Part shown: piece after piece, positions 16,636 to 24,220 of the stretch
Numbering within the stretch: the stretch's first letter is position 1
Layout: every line of letters begins with the position of its first letter
Origin: Verrucomicrobiia bacterium
GTDB lineage: Bacteria; Verrucomicrobiota; Verrucomicrobiia; Verrucomicrobiales; DEV007
Assembly (NCBI GenBank): GCA_020439945.1
Contig: JAGRPB010000049.1
Coordinates: forward strand, 1 to 33,139
Reading direction: 5' to 3'
DNA: 33,139 bases
The notes under the pieces: model-generated
Database searches by the model: none
What the model saw: the letters and a program-made list of their open reading frames with translations, nothing else
What the model was told of the DNA's origin: nothing
Made by a program: the position numbers and the translations under genes

Positions 16636-17289
16636 ATGGGATTCACAGTTGGGTGGATAGGTTTTGAGACAGATTCCCCAAAGTCGGTTCTCGACGAACT
16701 GGGACTGGCGGAGACACCGAATCCACCAGAATTTCATCCAGCTAAATTCGGTAAATATACCGGCGTAGATCTTGGAAACGGTTGGTTCGCCTTGGTCTTT
16801 TACGGTGGCCTGGCCAACTGGAATCTCCCACTTGAGACTCTATCCTTAAACCGACGGATTGTATGCTGTGACATCTACGATCGGAACAATTTCTCTCTGT
16901 CCTCTTCTTGGGTAAATGGGGAATGCATATGGGAGATTGAACACTTTCCTGAAAAGGGAGGACAGGATTACGATCCTGAACATTTGGAGATAAAAGGTTC
17001 ACTCCCCGCTGACCTCACCTCGATTTGTGATCGATTACGATTCGAGCAGAAGACGGCAGACTTCGATCTCATCGGCGAGGCGCCAACAAAAGTGGCAGAG
17101 CAAATCACTGGTTTTGACGTCACTTCAGATCGCAAAAAATGGATCCAAATGGATCTCACCGTAACCAAAGAAGGTCCGATGGGGATCGCCGAAGAAGAAG
17201 CCAGGAAAGGGTGCCGACAGATGATTGCCGGTCTTGTGGTGATCGGACTGATCGTTCTTGCTTTGATTCTCTGGAAGATTCTCCACTAA
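16636..17289 (+). CDS. Hypothetical tail-anchored protein
   Basis: A 217-residue protein I do not recognise. It begins MGFTVGWIGFETDSPKSVLD. The body looks like a mixed alpha/beta domain with several tryptophans (GNGWFALVFYGGLANWNLP, SSWVNGECIWEIEH). Residues about 195-216 (MIAGLVVIGLIVLALILWKI) form one C-terminal membrane helix with almost nothing after it, so the domain should face the cytoplasm. Base composition is lower in GC than the arginine and sdh genes nearby, suggesting acquisition. The stop lies 12 bases from the convergent argF stop. An AT-rich gap of 140 bases upstream probably holds divergent promoters for this gene and the FkbM gene. Confidence 0.7.
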   Translation: MGFTVGWIGFETDSPKSVLDELGLAETPNPPEFHPAKFGKYTGVDLGNGWFALVFYGGLANWNLPLETLSLNRRIVCCDIYDRNNFSLSSSWVNGECIWEIEHFPEKGGQDYDPEHLEIKGSLPADLTSICDRLRFEQKTADFDLIGEAPTKVAEQITGFDVTSDRKKWIQMDLTVTKEGPMGIAEEEARKGCRQMIAGLVVIGLIVLALILWKILH

Positions 17290-17301
17290 TCAGCATCCCA
17301 A

Positions 17302-18207
17302 TCACGTTTTTGCCAGATTCGCCAGCACGGCTTTCTGGGCGTGGAGTCGATTCTCGGCCTGCTGGAAGATCGCTTCGGCGTTCGACTCGAGGAGCCCCTC
17401 GGTGATCTCGTATTCACGGTAGGCCGGCAGGCAGTGCTGCACGATAGCGCCCTCGTTGGCGAGACTCATGAGGTTTTCGTTCACCTGGAAAGGCTGGAGC
17501 GCCACGCGCCGCTGAGCCTGCTCGTCTTCGCGTCCCATGCTCACCCAGGTATCCGTGTAGAGCACGTCCGCTCCTTCGGCGGCGTCTTTCGCATTGGCGG
17601 TGAGAATGACCTTTGCCTCCGAGGGCAGCGTCTCCATGAATTTGTCATCGAGCTGGTAGCCATCGGGCGCGGCCACCACGAGTTCAAAGCCCAGTCTGGC
17701 TGCCGCCCACGCCCAGGAACGGCCCATGTTGCAGGCGCCATCGCCGAAAAAGGCGATCCGCTTGCCCTCCCAGCCACCGATCCGCTCGCGGATGGTCAGC
17801 AGGTCCGCGAGAATCTGGCAGGGATGCTCGTCGTCGGTGAGGGCGTTGATGGTCGGGATGCCGCTGTACTCGGCGAAATCCTCCACATCCTGCTGCGCAT
17901 AGGTCCGGATGATCGCGCCGTGCAGCATCCGGCCCATCACGCGGGCGGTGTCCTTGATCGGTTCGCCGCGTCCCAGCTGGATGTCGTTGGCGGAAAGAAA
18001 CATCACGGAACCACCCAGTTCACGCACCCCGACTTCGAAACTGACCCGGGTACGGGTCGAGGACTTGGCAAAGATCATCGCCCAGCATTGGTGGGCCAAC
18101 GGCTGCCGACTGAAATCGTTGCGGTTAGCTTTCAGGGAAACCGCGTCATCAACGATGGTGCGAATTTCATCTCCGGTCAGCGATTCGATGGAAAGGAGGT
18201 TTTTCAT
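17302..18207 (-). CDS. argF: Ornithine carbamoyltransferase
   Basis: Joins carbamoyl phosphate to ornithine to make citrulline, in the cytoplasm. Carbamoyl-phosphate loop KSSTRTR is at 48-54, the HPCQ motif near 129, and the ornithine-binding HCLPAYREYEI near 259. HPCQ together with HCLP argues for ornithine rather than acetylornithine as substrate. Length, 301 residues, is normal. It begins 22 bases after the argD stop on the same strand, so it is the last gene of argB-argD-argF. No strong ribosome binding site is seen before the ATG at 18207. Confidence 0.95.
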   Translation of the reverse strand: MKNLLSIESLTGDEIRTIVDDAVSLKANRNDFSRQPLAHQCWAMIFAKSSTRTRVSFEVGVRELGGSVMFLSANDIQLGRGEPIKDTARVMGRMLHGAIIRTYAQQDVEDFAEYSGIPTINALTDDEHPCQILADLLTIRERIGGWEGKRIAFFGDGACNMGRSWAWAAARLGFELVVAAPDGYQLDDKFMETLPSEAKVILTANAKDAAEGADVLYTDTWVSMGREDEQAQRRVALQPFQVNENLMSLANEGAIVQHCLPAYREYEITEGLLESNAEAIFQQAENRLHAQKAVLANLAKT

Positions 18208-18229
18208 GACAGGTCGTTCGGTCGGTCGG

Positions 18230-19558
18230 TCAGGGGTTCAGCAGCGCATCCAGCGCGCCGCGCATCAGGTTCAAGGCGTGAGCGACTTCGTCCTCGCTCA
18301 CGTTCAGTGGGGGCAGCCAGCGCACCACGCCCGGCCCGGCGGGCACGGTCAGCATGCCGGCTTCGATCAGCCGGTTCACCACGAACAGGCTCGGCGTCTG
18401 GCCACTCGCCGCAAAGGCGGGCACCTTGGCCGCCAGGGCATCGGGATCTATCGCGAAACCGATCAGCAGACCGAGCCCGCGAACTTCGCGGATAAGCGGA
18501 TGCTCCCACCCGGTCACCGTCGATCGAATCAAGGCGCCGAGGCGGTCGGCGTTCTCAATCAGGTTTTCACTTTCGATGGTTTTCAGCACCGACAGGCTCA
18601 CCACGGAGCCCAGCGGCGTGCCGCCAAAAGTGGATCCATGGGTGCCGGGGCCGAGTATGTCACAGACCCGGAAATCAACCCCGCCGGGAGCAAGGCGTTC
18701 GCTCGCCCAGATCCCGCCAATGGGAAATCCGCCGCCCATGCCCTTCGCCCAACTGACCGCGTCCGGCTCGAATGTCCAATCGGCGCCGCGCATGGCGGTC
18801 TCCCAGGCATTCCAGCGTCCGGTCCGTCCAAACCCGCACTGCACCTCGTCGAGCATGACCAGCAGGTTGTGCTCGCGACGCAGTTCTTCGACCGTCTTCA
18901 GAAACTCCTGCGACACCACATTGATCCCGCCCTCACCCTGCACCACCTCGAAGAGAATGGCGGACGTCTTCGGTCCGACGGCGGCGCGCAAGGCTTCGCT
19001 GTCGTTGAAAGGCACATGCTTGAAGCCTTCGAGCAAGGGAGTGAACCCGTGCTTCACCTTGTCCTGTCCGGTGGCGGCAATCCCGCCAAGCGTCCGGCCG
19101 TGGAAGCTGTTGGTGCAGGTGATCACCTCGTTGCGGAGTTCCCCACCATGCTGAGCCGCGCTGTCGTGACCGAATTTCCTCGCCAGCTTGATCAGGGAGT
19201 CATTCGCTTCGGCGCCGCTGTTGCAGAAAAAGACCCGGCCCGGCTGCTTCACGACGCGCTCCACGATGAACTGGGCCAGTTCGGCCTGTTCGCGAATCTG
19301 GTAGAGGTTCGAGCAGTGAATCAGTTTCGCCGACTGTTCGCGCAAGGCCCGCTGCATGGCGGGATGGCAGTGGCCGATGGAACACACCGCGATGCCGGTG
19401 GCGAAATCGAGATAGCGCTTGCCCGATTCGTCCCAGATCCACGAGCCTTCGCCCCGGGAAAAGGCCAACGGAAACCGGCCGTAGTTCCCCATCACATACC
19501 GCTGCATCAAATCGGCGGTGGTCGGAGTTTCCTCCGTGCTTTCATTCGAGACAGTCAT
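18230..19558 (-). CDS. argD: Acetylornithine aminotransferase
   Basis: PLP enzyme of subgroup III that converts N-acetylglutamate semialdehyde to N-acetylornithine; it may also serve lysine synthesis. In its 442 residues, FCNSGAEANDSLIKLARKF is the phosphate-binding region, LDEVQCGFGRTGRW the aspartate that holds the pyridine nitrogen, and the lysine in SWAKGMGGGFPIG the Schiff-base residue. The frame stays open far upstream through argB, but the ATG at 19558 (MTVSNESTEE) is the only start that avoids a large overlap. It lies 14 bases after argB. The N-terminal 15 residues are variable and acidic. Confidence 0.95.
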   Translation of the reverse strand: MTVSNESTEETPTTADLMQRYVMGNYGRFPLAFSRGEGSWIWDESGKRYLDFATGIAVCSIGHCHPAMQRALREQSAKLIHCSNLYQIREQAELAQFIVERVVKQPGRVFFCNSGAEANDSLIKLARKFGHDSAAQHGGELRNEVITCTNSFHGRTLGGIAATGQDKVKHGFTPLLEGFKHVPFNDSEALRAAVGPKTSAILFEVVQGEGGINVVSQEFLKTVEELRREHNLLVMLDEVQCGFGRTGRWNAWETAMRGADWTFEPDAVSWAKGMGGGFPIGGIWASERLAPGGVDFRVCDILGPGTHGSTFGGTPLGSVVSLSVLKTIESENLIENADRLGALIRSTVTGWEHPLIREVRGLGLLIGFAIDPDALAAKVPAFAASGQTPSLFVVNRLIEAGMLTVPAGPGVVRWLPPLNVSEDEVAHALNLMRGALDALLNP

Positions 19559-19572
19559 GGAATCGGTTCGCG

Positions 19573-20463
19573 TCAGGGTTTCACCAACTCGGTGCCAATT
19601 CCGCTCTCGGTAAAAATCTCGAGCAGCAACGAATGAGAGATGCGGCCATCGATCATGTGGACTTTGCCAACGCCCGCCTGCAGGGCCTCGACCGCGGAAC
19701 GCAGCTTGGGAATCATGCCGCCACCGATGATGCCTTCCTCGATCATGTCCTCCACCTGATCCGTCCGGATCGAGGGAATCAGGCTGTCTTCCTCGGGCGG
19801 ATTCCGCATCAGTCCGATGACGTCGCTGAGGTAGATCAATTTCGCGGCCTTGAGTTTCGAGGCGAGAGCGGCGGCGGCGAGATCGGCGTTCACATTCAGC
19901 GCCAGTCCGGTCCCCCGCTCGGCGGCGATCGGCGACACCACCGGAACGGTCTCGGTGTAGATCGAGGCCTCGATCTTCGAAAGTTCGATATCGACCACGC
20001 GACCGACCCGGCCGAGTTCCACCTCCCGACTCTCCTGGTCCGACCACGCCTTCATCCGCTCGCCGATGAAGGTCTCGTTGCCCGCCACGCCGAACGCCTT
20101 GCCGCCGAATTCCGTGAGGCTCTTGACCAAACCGGGATTGATCTCACGCGACAGGGTCCGCTCCACGATTTGCATCGCTTCGTCCGTGGTGATGCGCAAG
20201 CCACCGACGAATTCCGCTTCGAGACCGGCGTTTTTCATCGCCGCCGAGATGGCCTTCCCTCCCCCGTGCACCAGCACCGGATTGATGCCCACCAGTTCGA
20301 GAAACACGACATCGCGCATGAGCCGCCGCACCAACGCCGGATCTTCCATGGCGCTGCCGCCGACCTTGATCAGGAAGGTGCTGCCGCGGAATTCCTGGAA
20401 GTACGGCAGGGCTTCCAGCAACACGGCGGCTTTTTCGATCTGATGTTGAAAGGCGGAATTCAT
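19573..20463 (-). CDS. argB: Acetylglutamate kinase
   Basis: Phosphorylates N-acetylglutamate in the second step of the acetylated arginine route. A 296-residue protein of the amino-acid kinase fold. Visible motifs are the N-terminal FLIKVGGSAMED with the catalytic lysine, VLVHGGGKAISAAM, the LALNVNADLAAAALASKLKA nucleotide/substrate segment, and GGGMIPKLRSAVEAL with the second catalytic lysine. An N-terminal helix of about 25 residues (AFQHQIEKAAVLLEALPYFQ) precedes the core; in other species this helix marks hexameric, arginine-inhibited enzymes, so feedback control is plausible. First gene of argB-argD-argF, divergent from the symporter gene across 170 bases. Confidence 0.96.
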   Translation of the reverse strand: MNSAFQHQIEKAAVLLEALPYFQEFRGSTFLIKVGGSAMEDPALVRRLMRDVVFLELVGINPVLVHGGGKAISAAMKNAGLEAEFVGGLRITTDEAMQIVERTLSREINPGLVKSLTEFGGKAFGVAGNETFIGERMKAWSDQESREVELGRVGRVVDIELSKIEASIYTETVPVVSPIAAERGTGLALNVNADLAAAALASKLKAAKLIYLSDVIGLMRNPPEEDSLIPSIRTDQVEDMIEEGIIGGGMIPKLRSAVEALQAGVGKVHMIDGRISHSLLLEIFTESGIGTELVKP

Positions 20464-20633
20464 TTTCGACCGGGGGCGGAAAAATCGCGCAAAGGGAAAA
20501 CAGACAGCTTGCCAAAGAATGGCTTCCGATCAAGTGAGGATTCGTTCACATCCATCCGCCGCGATCCCTTCCCGCCCGAGAAATTTCTCCTTTTCGTTGG
20601 CCGGATTCATTTCTTTCTACTTACAGTGCGGCC

Positions 20634-21932
20634 ATGAACGACTCTCCAGCCGATTCAAACGCCAAAAACGGGAAAAACTCCGGTCACGGAAACCTGACCC
20701 TCTGGATCCTCGCGGGCATCGTGCTCGCGCTGATCGTCGCCTTCATCGTCCCTGACCTGGCAGCGAAGCTCGCGATCGGTGGCGAGATTTTTCTGAACCT
20801 GCTCAAGATGATCGTGGTGCCGCTGGTGATCACCTCGGTCATGTCGGGAATCATCGGTCTCGGCGACATCCGCAAGCTCGGCAAGCCCGGCGCCGCCGCC
20901 ATTGGTTATTACGTCACGACCACCCTGATGGCGGTGATCGTGGGGATCATCGTGGTGAATGTAATTCATCCCGGAGCCGGCATGGCGGACACGGACCAGG
21001 TCAAAGCGGCCATGGCGCAGGGCGCGCCCGAACCCAAGGATGCTTCCCGACCCGATTCGGTGGGCGGATTGCTGCACGGGCTGGTGATGCTGCTTTTCAC
21101 CGACAACCTCCTCAAGAGCGCCCTGGACGTTCAATTGCTGCCCTTGATCATTTTCTCCATCATCTTCGCCGCCATCCTGACCATGCACGGGTCGAAATCG
21201 GAGGTGCTGGTGAAGGTGATCCATCAGGTGAACGACGCCCTGATGGATTTCGTGTTGCTGCTGATGAAAATCGCACCGCTGGGGATCTTCTGCCTCGTCG
21301 CCTCACGCTTTGGAGAAGCCAATGCCGACGGCACCCTGATGACCGAGCTGAAGAGCGTCGGCAAATACATGACCGCCGTGCTCTCAGGTCTGGCGATTCA
21401 CGGATTCATCACCCTGCCACTGATCCTGTGGCTCTTCACCCGGCGAAATCCCTACCGCTTCATCGTGCAGATGTCGAAGGCCCTGCTCACCGCGCTATCG
21501 ACCGCGAGTTCGTCGGCCACGCTTCCGGTGACGATCGAGTCCGCCATCGATGAAGCCAGGATCTCGCCAAAGTCGGTCGAGTTCGTCACTCCGCTCGGCG
21601 CGACGATCAACATGGACGGCACCGCGCTCTACGAAGCGGTCGCCGCCATTTTCATCGCCCAGGCCTTCGGCATCCAACTCGAACTGACCGACCAGATCGT
21701 GGTCGCCATCACGGCCACGCTCGCCGCCATCGGCGCCGCCGGCATCCCCGAGGCGGGGCTGGTCACCATGATCATCGTCCTGAAAGCGGTCGATCTACCC
21801 ATCGAAGGCATCGCGCTCATTCTTTCGGTGGACTGGCTGCTGGATCGGTTCCGCACCACCATCAACGTACTGGGCGATGCCATCGGTGCTGCCGTGGTCG
21901 AAAAGGCCCTGCCTGCCGAGATCAACGCGTAA
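20634..21932 (+). CDS. Dicarboxylate/amino acid:cation symporter (DAACS family)
   Basis: Inner-membrane glutamate/aspartate/C4-dicarboxylate carrier of the GltPh fold, driven by sodium or protons. In its 432 residues, the first hairpin with the serine-rich motif is STASSSATLPVTIESA, the seventh helix carries NMDGTALYEAVAAIFIAQ, and the second hairpin AAIGAAGIPEAGLVTMIIVL. DWLLDRFRTTINVLGDAIGA holds the arginine/aspartate positions of the eighth helix that set substrate preference. The exact substrate is not decided. A periplasmic loop about 105-150 is longer than in GltPh. The sulfatase gene starts 15 bases after its stop. Confidence 0.94.
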   Translation: MNDSPADSNAKNGKNSGHGNLTLWILAGIVLALIVAFIVPDLAAKLAIGGEIFLNLLKMIVVPLVITSVMSGIIGLGDIRKLGKPGAAAIGYYVTTTLMAVIVGIIVVNVIHPGAGMADTDQVKAAMAQGAPEPKDASRPDSVGGLLHGLVMLLFTDNLLKSALDVQLLPLIIFSIIFAAILTMHGSKSEVLVKVIHQVNDALMDFVLLLMKIAPLGIFCLVASRFGEANADGTLMTELKSVGKYMTAVLSGLAIHGFITLPLILWLFTRRNPYRFIVQMSKALLTALSTASSSATLPVTIESAIDEARISPKSVEFVTPLGATINMDGTALYEAVAAIFIAQAFGIQLELTDQIVVAITATLAAIGAAGIPEAGLVTMIIVLKAVDLPIEGIALILSVDWLLDRFRTTINVLGDAIGAAVVEKALPAEINA

Positions 21933-21947
21933 AATTTCTCCAACGCC

Positions 21948-23396
21948 GTGAAAACTCTCCTTCGTTTCCTAAGCCTTTCGGCGATCATTTTCGCCGCTTC
22001 GATAAACGCGTCGGAAAAACCCAACCTGCTGTTCATCTTTCTGGACGACTTCGGATGGCGCGACACCGGGTTCATGGGTTCCGATTTCTACGAAACCCCG
22101 AATCTCGACGCCTTGGCGAAGCAGGGCATGAAGTTCACCGACGCCTACTCCGGGGCGGCCAACTGCGCCCCGGCGCGCGCCTGTCTGCTGTCGGGTCAAT
22201 ACACGCCCCGCCACGAAATCTACAACGTCGGCACCGGACCACGCGGCCAGGCGGAATACCGCCGGCTCAAGCACATTCCCGGCACCGACACGTTGCGTCC
22301 CGACATCGTCACCTGGGCTCAATGCCTTCAGAAAGCCGGTTACCGGACCGCCAGCATGGGCAAGTGGCATCTCAGCGATGATCCCCTCAAGTTCGGCTTC
22401 GATGAAAACGTGGGCGGCACTCACTCGGGCAGTCCGCCCAAGGGCTACTACCCCCCGCATGGCAAAGTTCCCGGCCTGCGGGACGTGCCCGATGGCGAAT
22501 ACCTGACCGACACCCTCAGCCATCGCGCCGCCGATTTCGTTCGCGACAATCGGGAGCATCCCTGGGCGCTCTACCTGACTCACTTTGCCGTTCACACGCC
22601 CCTGGACGCCAAGAAGGAACTGGTCGCGAAATACGAAGCCAAGCCGCCCGGAAAACTTCACGATCACGTCGCCATGGCCACGATGATCCAGGCGGTGGAC
22701 GATGGCGTCGGCGAAATCCTCGAGGCGCTCGAAAGCTCCGGCCAGCGGGAGAACACGGTCATCGTCTTCTTTTCCGACAACGGCGGCTACGGCCCCGCCA
22801 CGGACATGGATCCGCTGAAAGGCTACAAGGGCACCTACTACGAAGGCGGCATCCGCGTGCCCCTCGTCTTCGTCTGGCCGGGCGTGGTCGAGCCCGGCAG
22901 CGAATGCCACGTTCCCGTTTCCGGCGTCGATCTCTACCCGACATTCTGTGAAATCACCGGCGCCGAGCTGCCGGAGCAACCGCTCGACGGCGTCAGCCTG
23001 GTGCCGCTGCTCAGGAGCGAAGCGGAAGCGACCACCCAACTGGCCGATCGCGCCCTATTCTGGCACTTCCCCGCCTACCTTCAGAGCTACGGCGGAAAAA
23101 ACCATCTGGAGCAACGGGACCCGCTCTTTCGCTCCCGCCCCTGCTCCATCGTTCGGAAGGGAAATTGGAAACTTCACGAATACTTCGAGGACGGTGGCCT
23201 GGAACTTTACGATCTGGAAAACGACATCGGTGAATCCACCAATCTCGCCGCCTCCGATCCGGAAAAAACCAGGGAACTCCACCGCATTCTCGAAGACTGG
23301 AGAAAGGCGATCGGCGCCCCCGTTCCGAGGGAGATGAACCCCGGATTCAACGCCGCGTCCGAGGCGGCCGCCATCGCCAAAGCCATGGGAAACTGA
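21948..23396 (+). CDS. Secreted sulfatase
   Basis: A 482-residue formylglycine-dependent sulfatase (S1 type) that removes sulfate esters, probably from extracellular polysaccharide. Signal peptide 1-21 (MKTLLRFLSLSAIIFAASIN). The formylglycine signature is C73-A-P-A-R77, within NCAPARACLLSGQYTP. Metal-binding D33-D34 follow PNLLFIFLDD, and later active-site elements include MGKWHL and VIVFFSDNGGYG. The start is GTG at 21948. No SUMF1-like activating enzyme is in the window. It lies directly behind the symporter gene on the same strand, so the two are likely cotranscribed, which hints at uptake of an acidic product, but that is inference. Confidence 0.94.
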   Translation: MKTLLRFLSLSAIIFAASINASEKPNLLFIFLDDFGWRDTGFMGSDFYETPNLDALAKQGMKFTDAYSGAANCAPARACLLSGQYTPRHEIYNVGTGPRGQAEYRRLKHIPGTDTLRPDIVTWAQCLQKAGYRTASMGKWHLSDDPLKFGFDENVGGTHSGSPPKGYYPPHGKVPGLRDVPDGEYLTDTLSHRAADFVRDNREHPWALYLTHFAVHTPLDAKKELVAKYEAKPPGKLHDHVAMATMIQAVDDGVGEILEALESSGQRENTVIVFFSDNGGYGPATDMDPLKGYKGTYYEGGIRVPLVFVWPGVVEPGSECHVPVSGVDLYPTFCEITGAELPEQPLDGVSLVPLLRSEAEATTQLADRALFWHFPAYLQSYGGKNHLEQRDPLFRSRPCSIVRKGNWKLHEYFEDGGLELYDLENDIGESTNLAASDPEKTRELHRILEDWRKAIGAPVPREMNPGFNAASEAAAIAKAMGN

Positions 23397-23433
23397 TGGC
23401 AGATTCGCCACTGGTCCGCCCCTCCCCAAATGA

Positions 23434-23460
23434 AAACGCCGCGTTCATGACGCGGCGTTT
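23434..23460. terminator. Bidirectional terminator between sulfatase and LEA-like lipoprotein genes
   Basis: A perfect 10-bp stem, AAACGCCGCG (23434-23443) and CGCGGCGTTT (23451-23460), with a 7-nt loop, 37 bases after the sulfatase stop in a convergent gap. Stem ends are A/T-rich on both sides, giving a T-run on either strand (GTTTCCTT and GTTTTCATTT). Confidence 0.85.
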
Positions 23461-23518
23461 CCTTCCGTGATTAGTGGGTCTTCACCGGAACCAGCCGGTG
23501 GAGTGTCTGCCGGTCGAT

Positions 23519-24109
23519 TCAGTTGGTGATGACCGGAGCGATACTTCCGGTGGCTTCCTTGGTCTTTTCGACCGCTCCCGAGGCCGCGCCGCCCGCGGCA
23601 TTTGCCGCGCCGGAGGCCGCTTCCTTCGTGGTGTCCACCGCGCCGGCCGTCACGTTCCCGGCCGCGTTCGCCGCGCCGGAGGCCGTCTTCTTCGTGGCGT
23701 CGATCGCGCCGGAAGTCACGTTCCCGGCCGCATTCGCCGCGCCGGAAGTCACGCTGCCCGCCGCGTTCATCGTGCCCGAAGCCGCTTTCTTCGTGGTGTC
23801 AACTGCGCCGGAAGTCACATCGCTCGCCGCGTTCATCGTGCCGGAGGCCGCCTTTTTCGTGGTGTCGACCGCGCCGGAAGTCACATCGCTCGCCGCGTTC
23901 ATCGTGCCGGAAGCCGCCTTTTTCGTGGTGTCGGCGGCTGTCTTGGTCACGTTGCCGGCGGCGTCCACCGCTCCACCCGCGGCGTCGGCCGTCATATCCG
24001 CCGCGGCACCAACGGAGTCGGTCGCCACCTTGGTAGTCTTCTTCAGCATTCCGCAAGCGCTAAGCCCGGCCGCGAGAAGGCAGATTGTCAGGGTTTGTGT
24101 ATGTTTCAT
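23519..24109 (-). CDS. LEA-like alanine-rich 11-mer repeat lipoprotein
   Basis: A 196-residue protein starting MKHTQTLTICLLAAGLSACG, with a clear lipobox (LSAC) and the cysteine at 19, so it is a lipoprotein. The mature part is nearly all 11-residue repeats such as GAVDTTKKAAS and GTMNAASDVTS, rich in Ala, Thr, Gly, Ser and Lys with no aromatic residues. This resembles group-3 late embryogenesis abundant proteins, which fold into amphipathic helices on drying and protect membranes or proteins. The ATG at 24109 is chosen because it yields the lipoprotein signal. Three copies are nearly identical at DNA level (66-bp period). It lies 112 bases after argJ with a palindrome between. Function inferred from repeat style only. 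Confidence 0.85.
   Translation of the reverse strand: MKHTQTLTICLLAAGLSACGMLKKTTKVATDSVGAAADMTADAAGGAVDAAGNVTKTAADTTKKAASGTMNAASDVTSGAVDTTKKAASGTMNAASDVTSGAVDTTKKAASGTMNAAGSVTSGAANAAGNVTSGAIDATKKTASGAANAAGNVTAGAVDTTKEAASGAANAAGGAASGAVEKTKEATGSIAPVITN
23760..23937. repeat. 66-bp tandem repeat inside the LEA-like gene
   Basis: Units begin at 23760, 23826 and 23892 with GCCGCGTTCATCGTGCC and are nearly identical over 66 bp; the third unit diverges after about 23931. Each unit encodes 22 residues, that is two 11-mers. High DNA identity points to recent duplication and likely copy-number variation between strains. Confidence 0.85.
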
Positions 24110-24181
24110 GATCACCGGAAGTTGACGAATCACAGGCCATTTGTCACGCAACTTTTTGGGGAATCCCGCCCCCGGCTCATT

Positions 24182-24214
24182 CAACAGGGTTAGGCCGCTG
24201 ACTCGACCCTGTTG
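24182..24214. repeat. 33-nt palindrome, copy 2 (arms CAACAGGGT/ACCCTGTTG)
   Basis: A perfect 9-bp inverted repeat (24182-24190 and 24206-24214) with a 15-nt spacer, identical in arms and geometry to 7306-7338. Flanks are also shared (CATTCAACAGGG before, TCGC after). It lies between the argJ stop and the LEA-like lipoprotein gene. No T-run follows, so a simple terminator is unlikely. Confidence 0.6.
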
Positions 24215-24220
24215 CATCGC

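Noticed and set aside
18211..18232. GGTCGGTCGGTC micro-repeat before argF
   Set aside because: Very short and low in complexity; no evidence that it is more than chance or slippage.
19559..20047. Upstream extension of argD
   Set aside because: It would overlap argB completely; the extension is Arg/Gly-rich and unlike aminotransferase sequence, and an ATG at 19558 gives a normal length.
21969..23039. 356-codon minus-strand frame opposite the sulfatase
   Set aside because: The sulfatase frame has signal peptide, CxPxR motif and metal ligands; the opposite frame has none.
23760..23937. Regular 66-bp repeats considered as a CRISPR array
   Set aside because: Units are contiguous, without unique spacers, and stay in frame within a coding gene.
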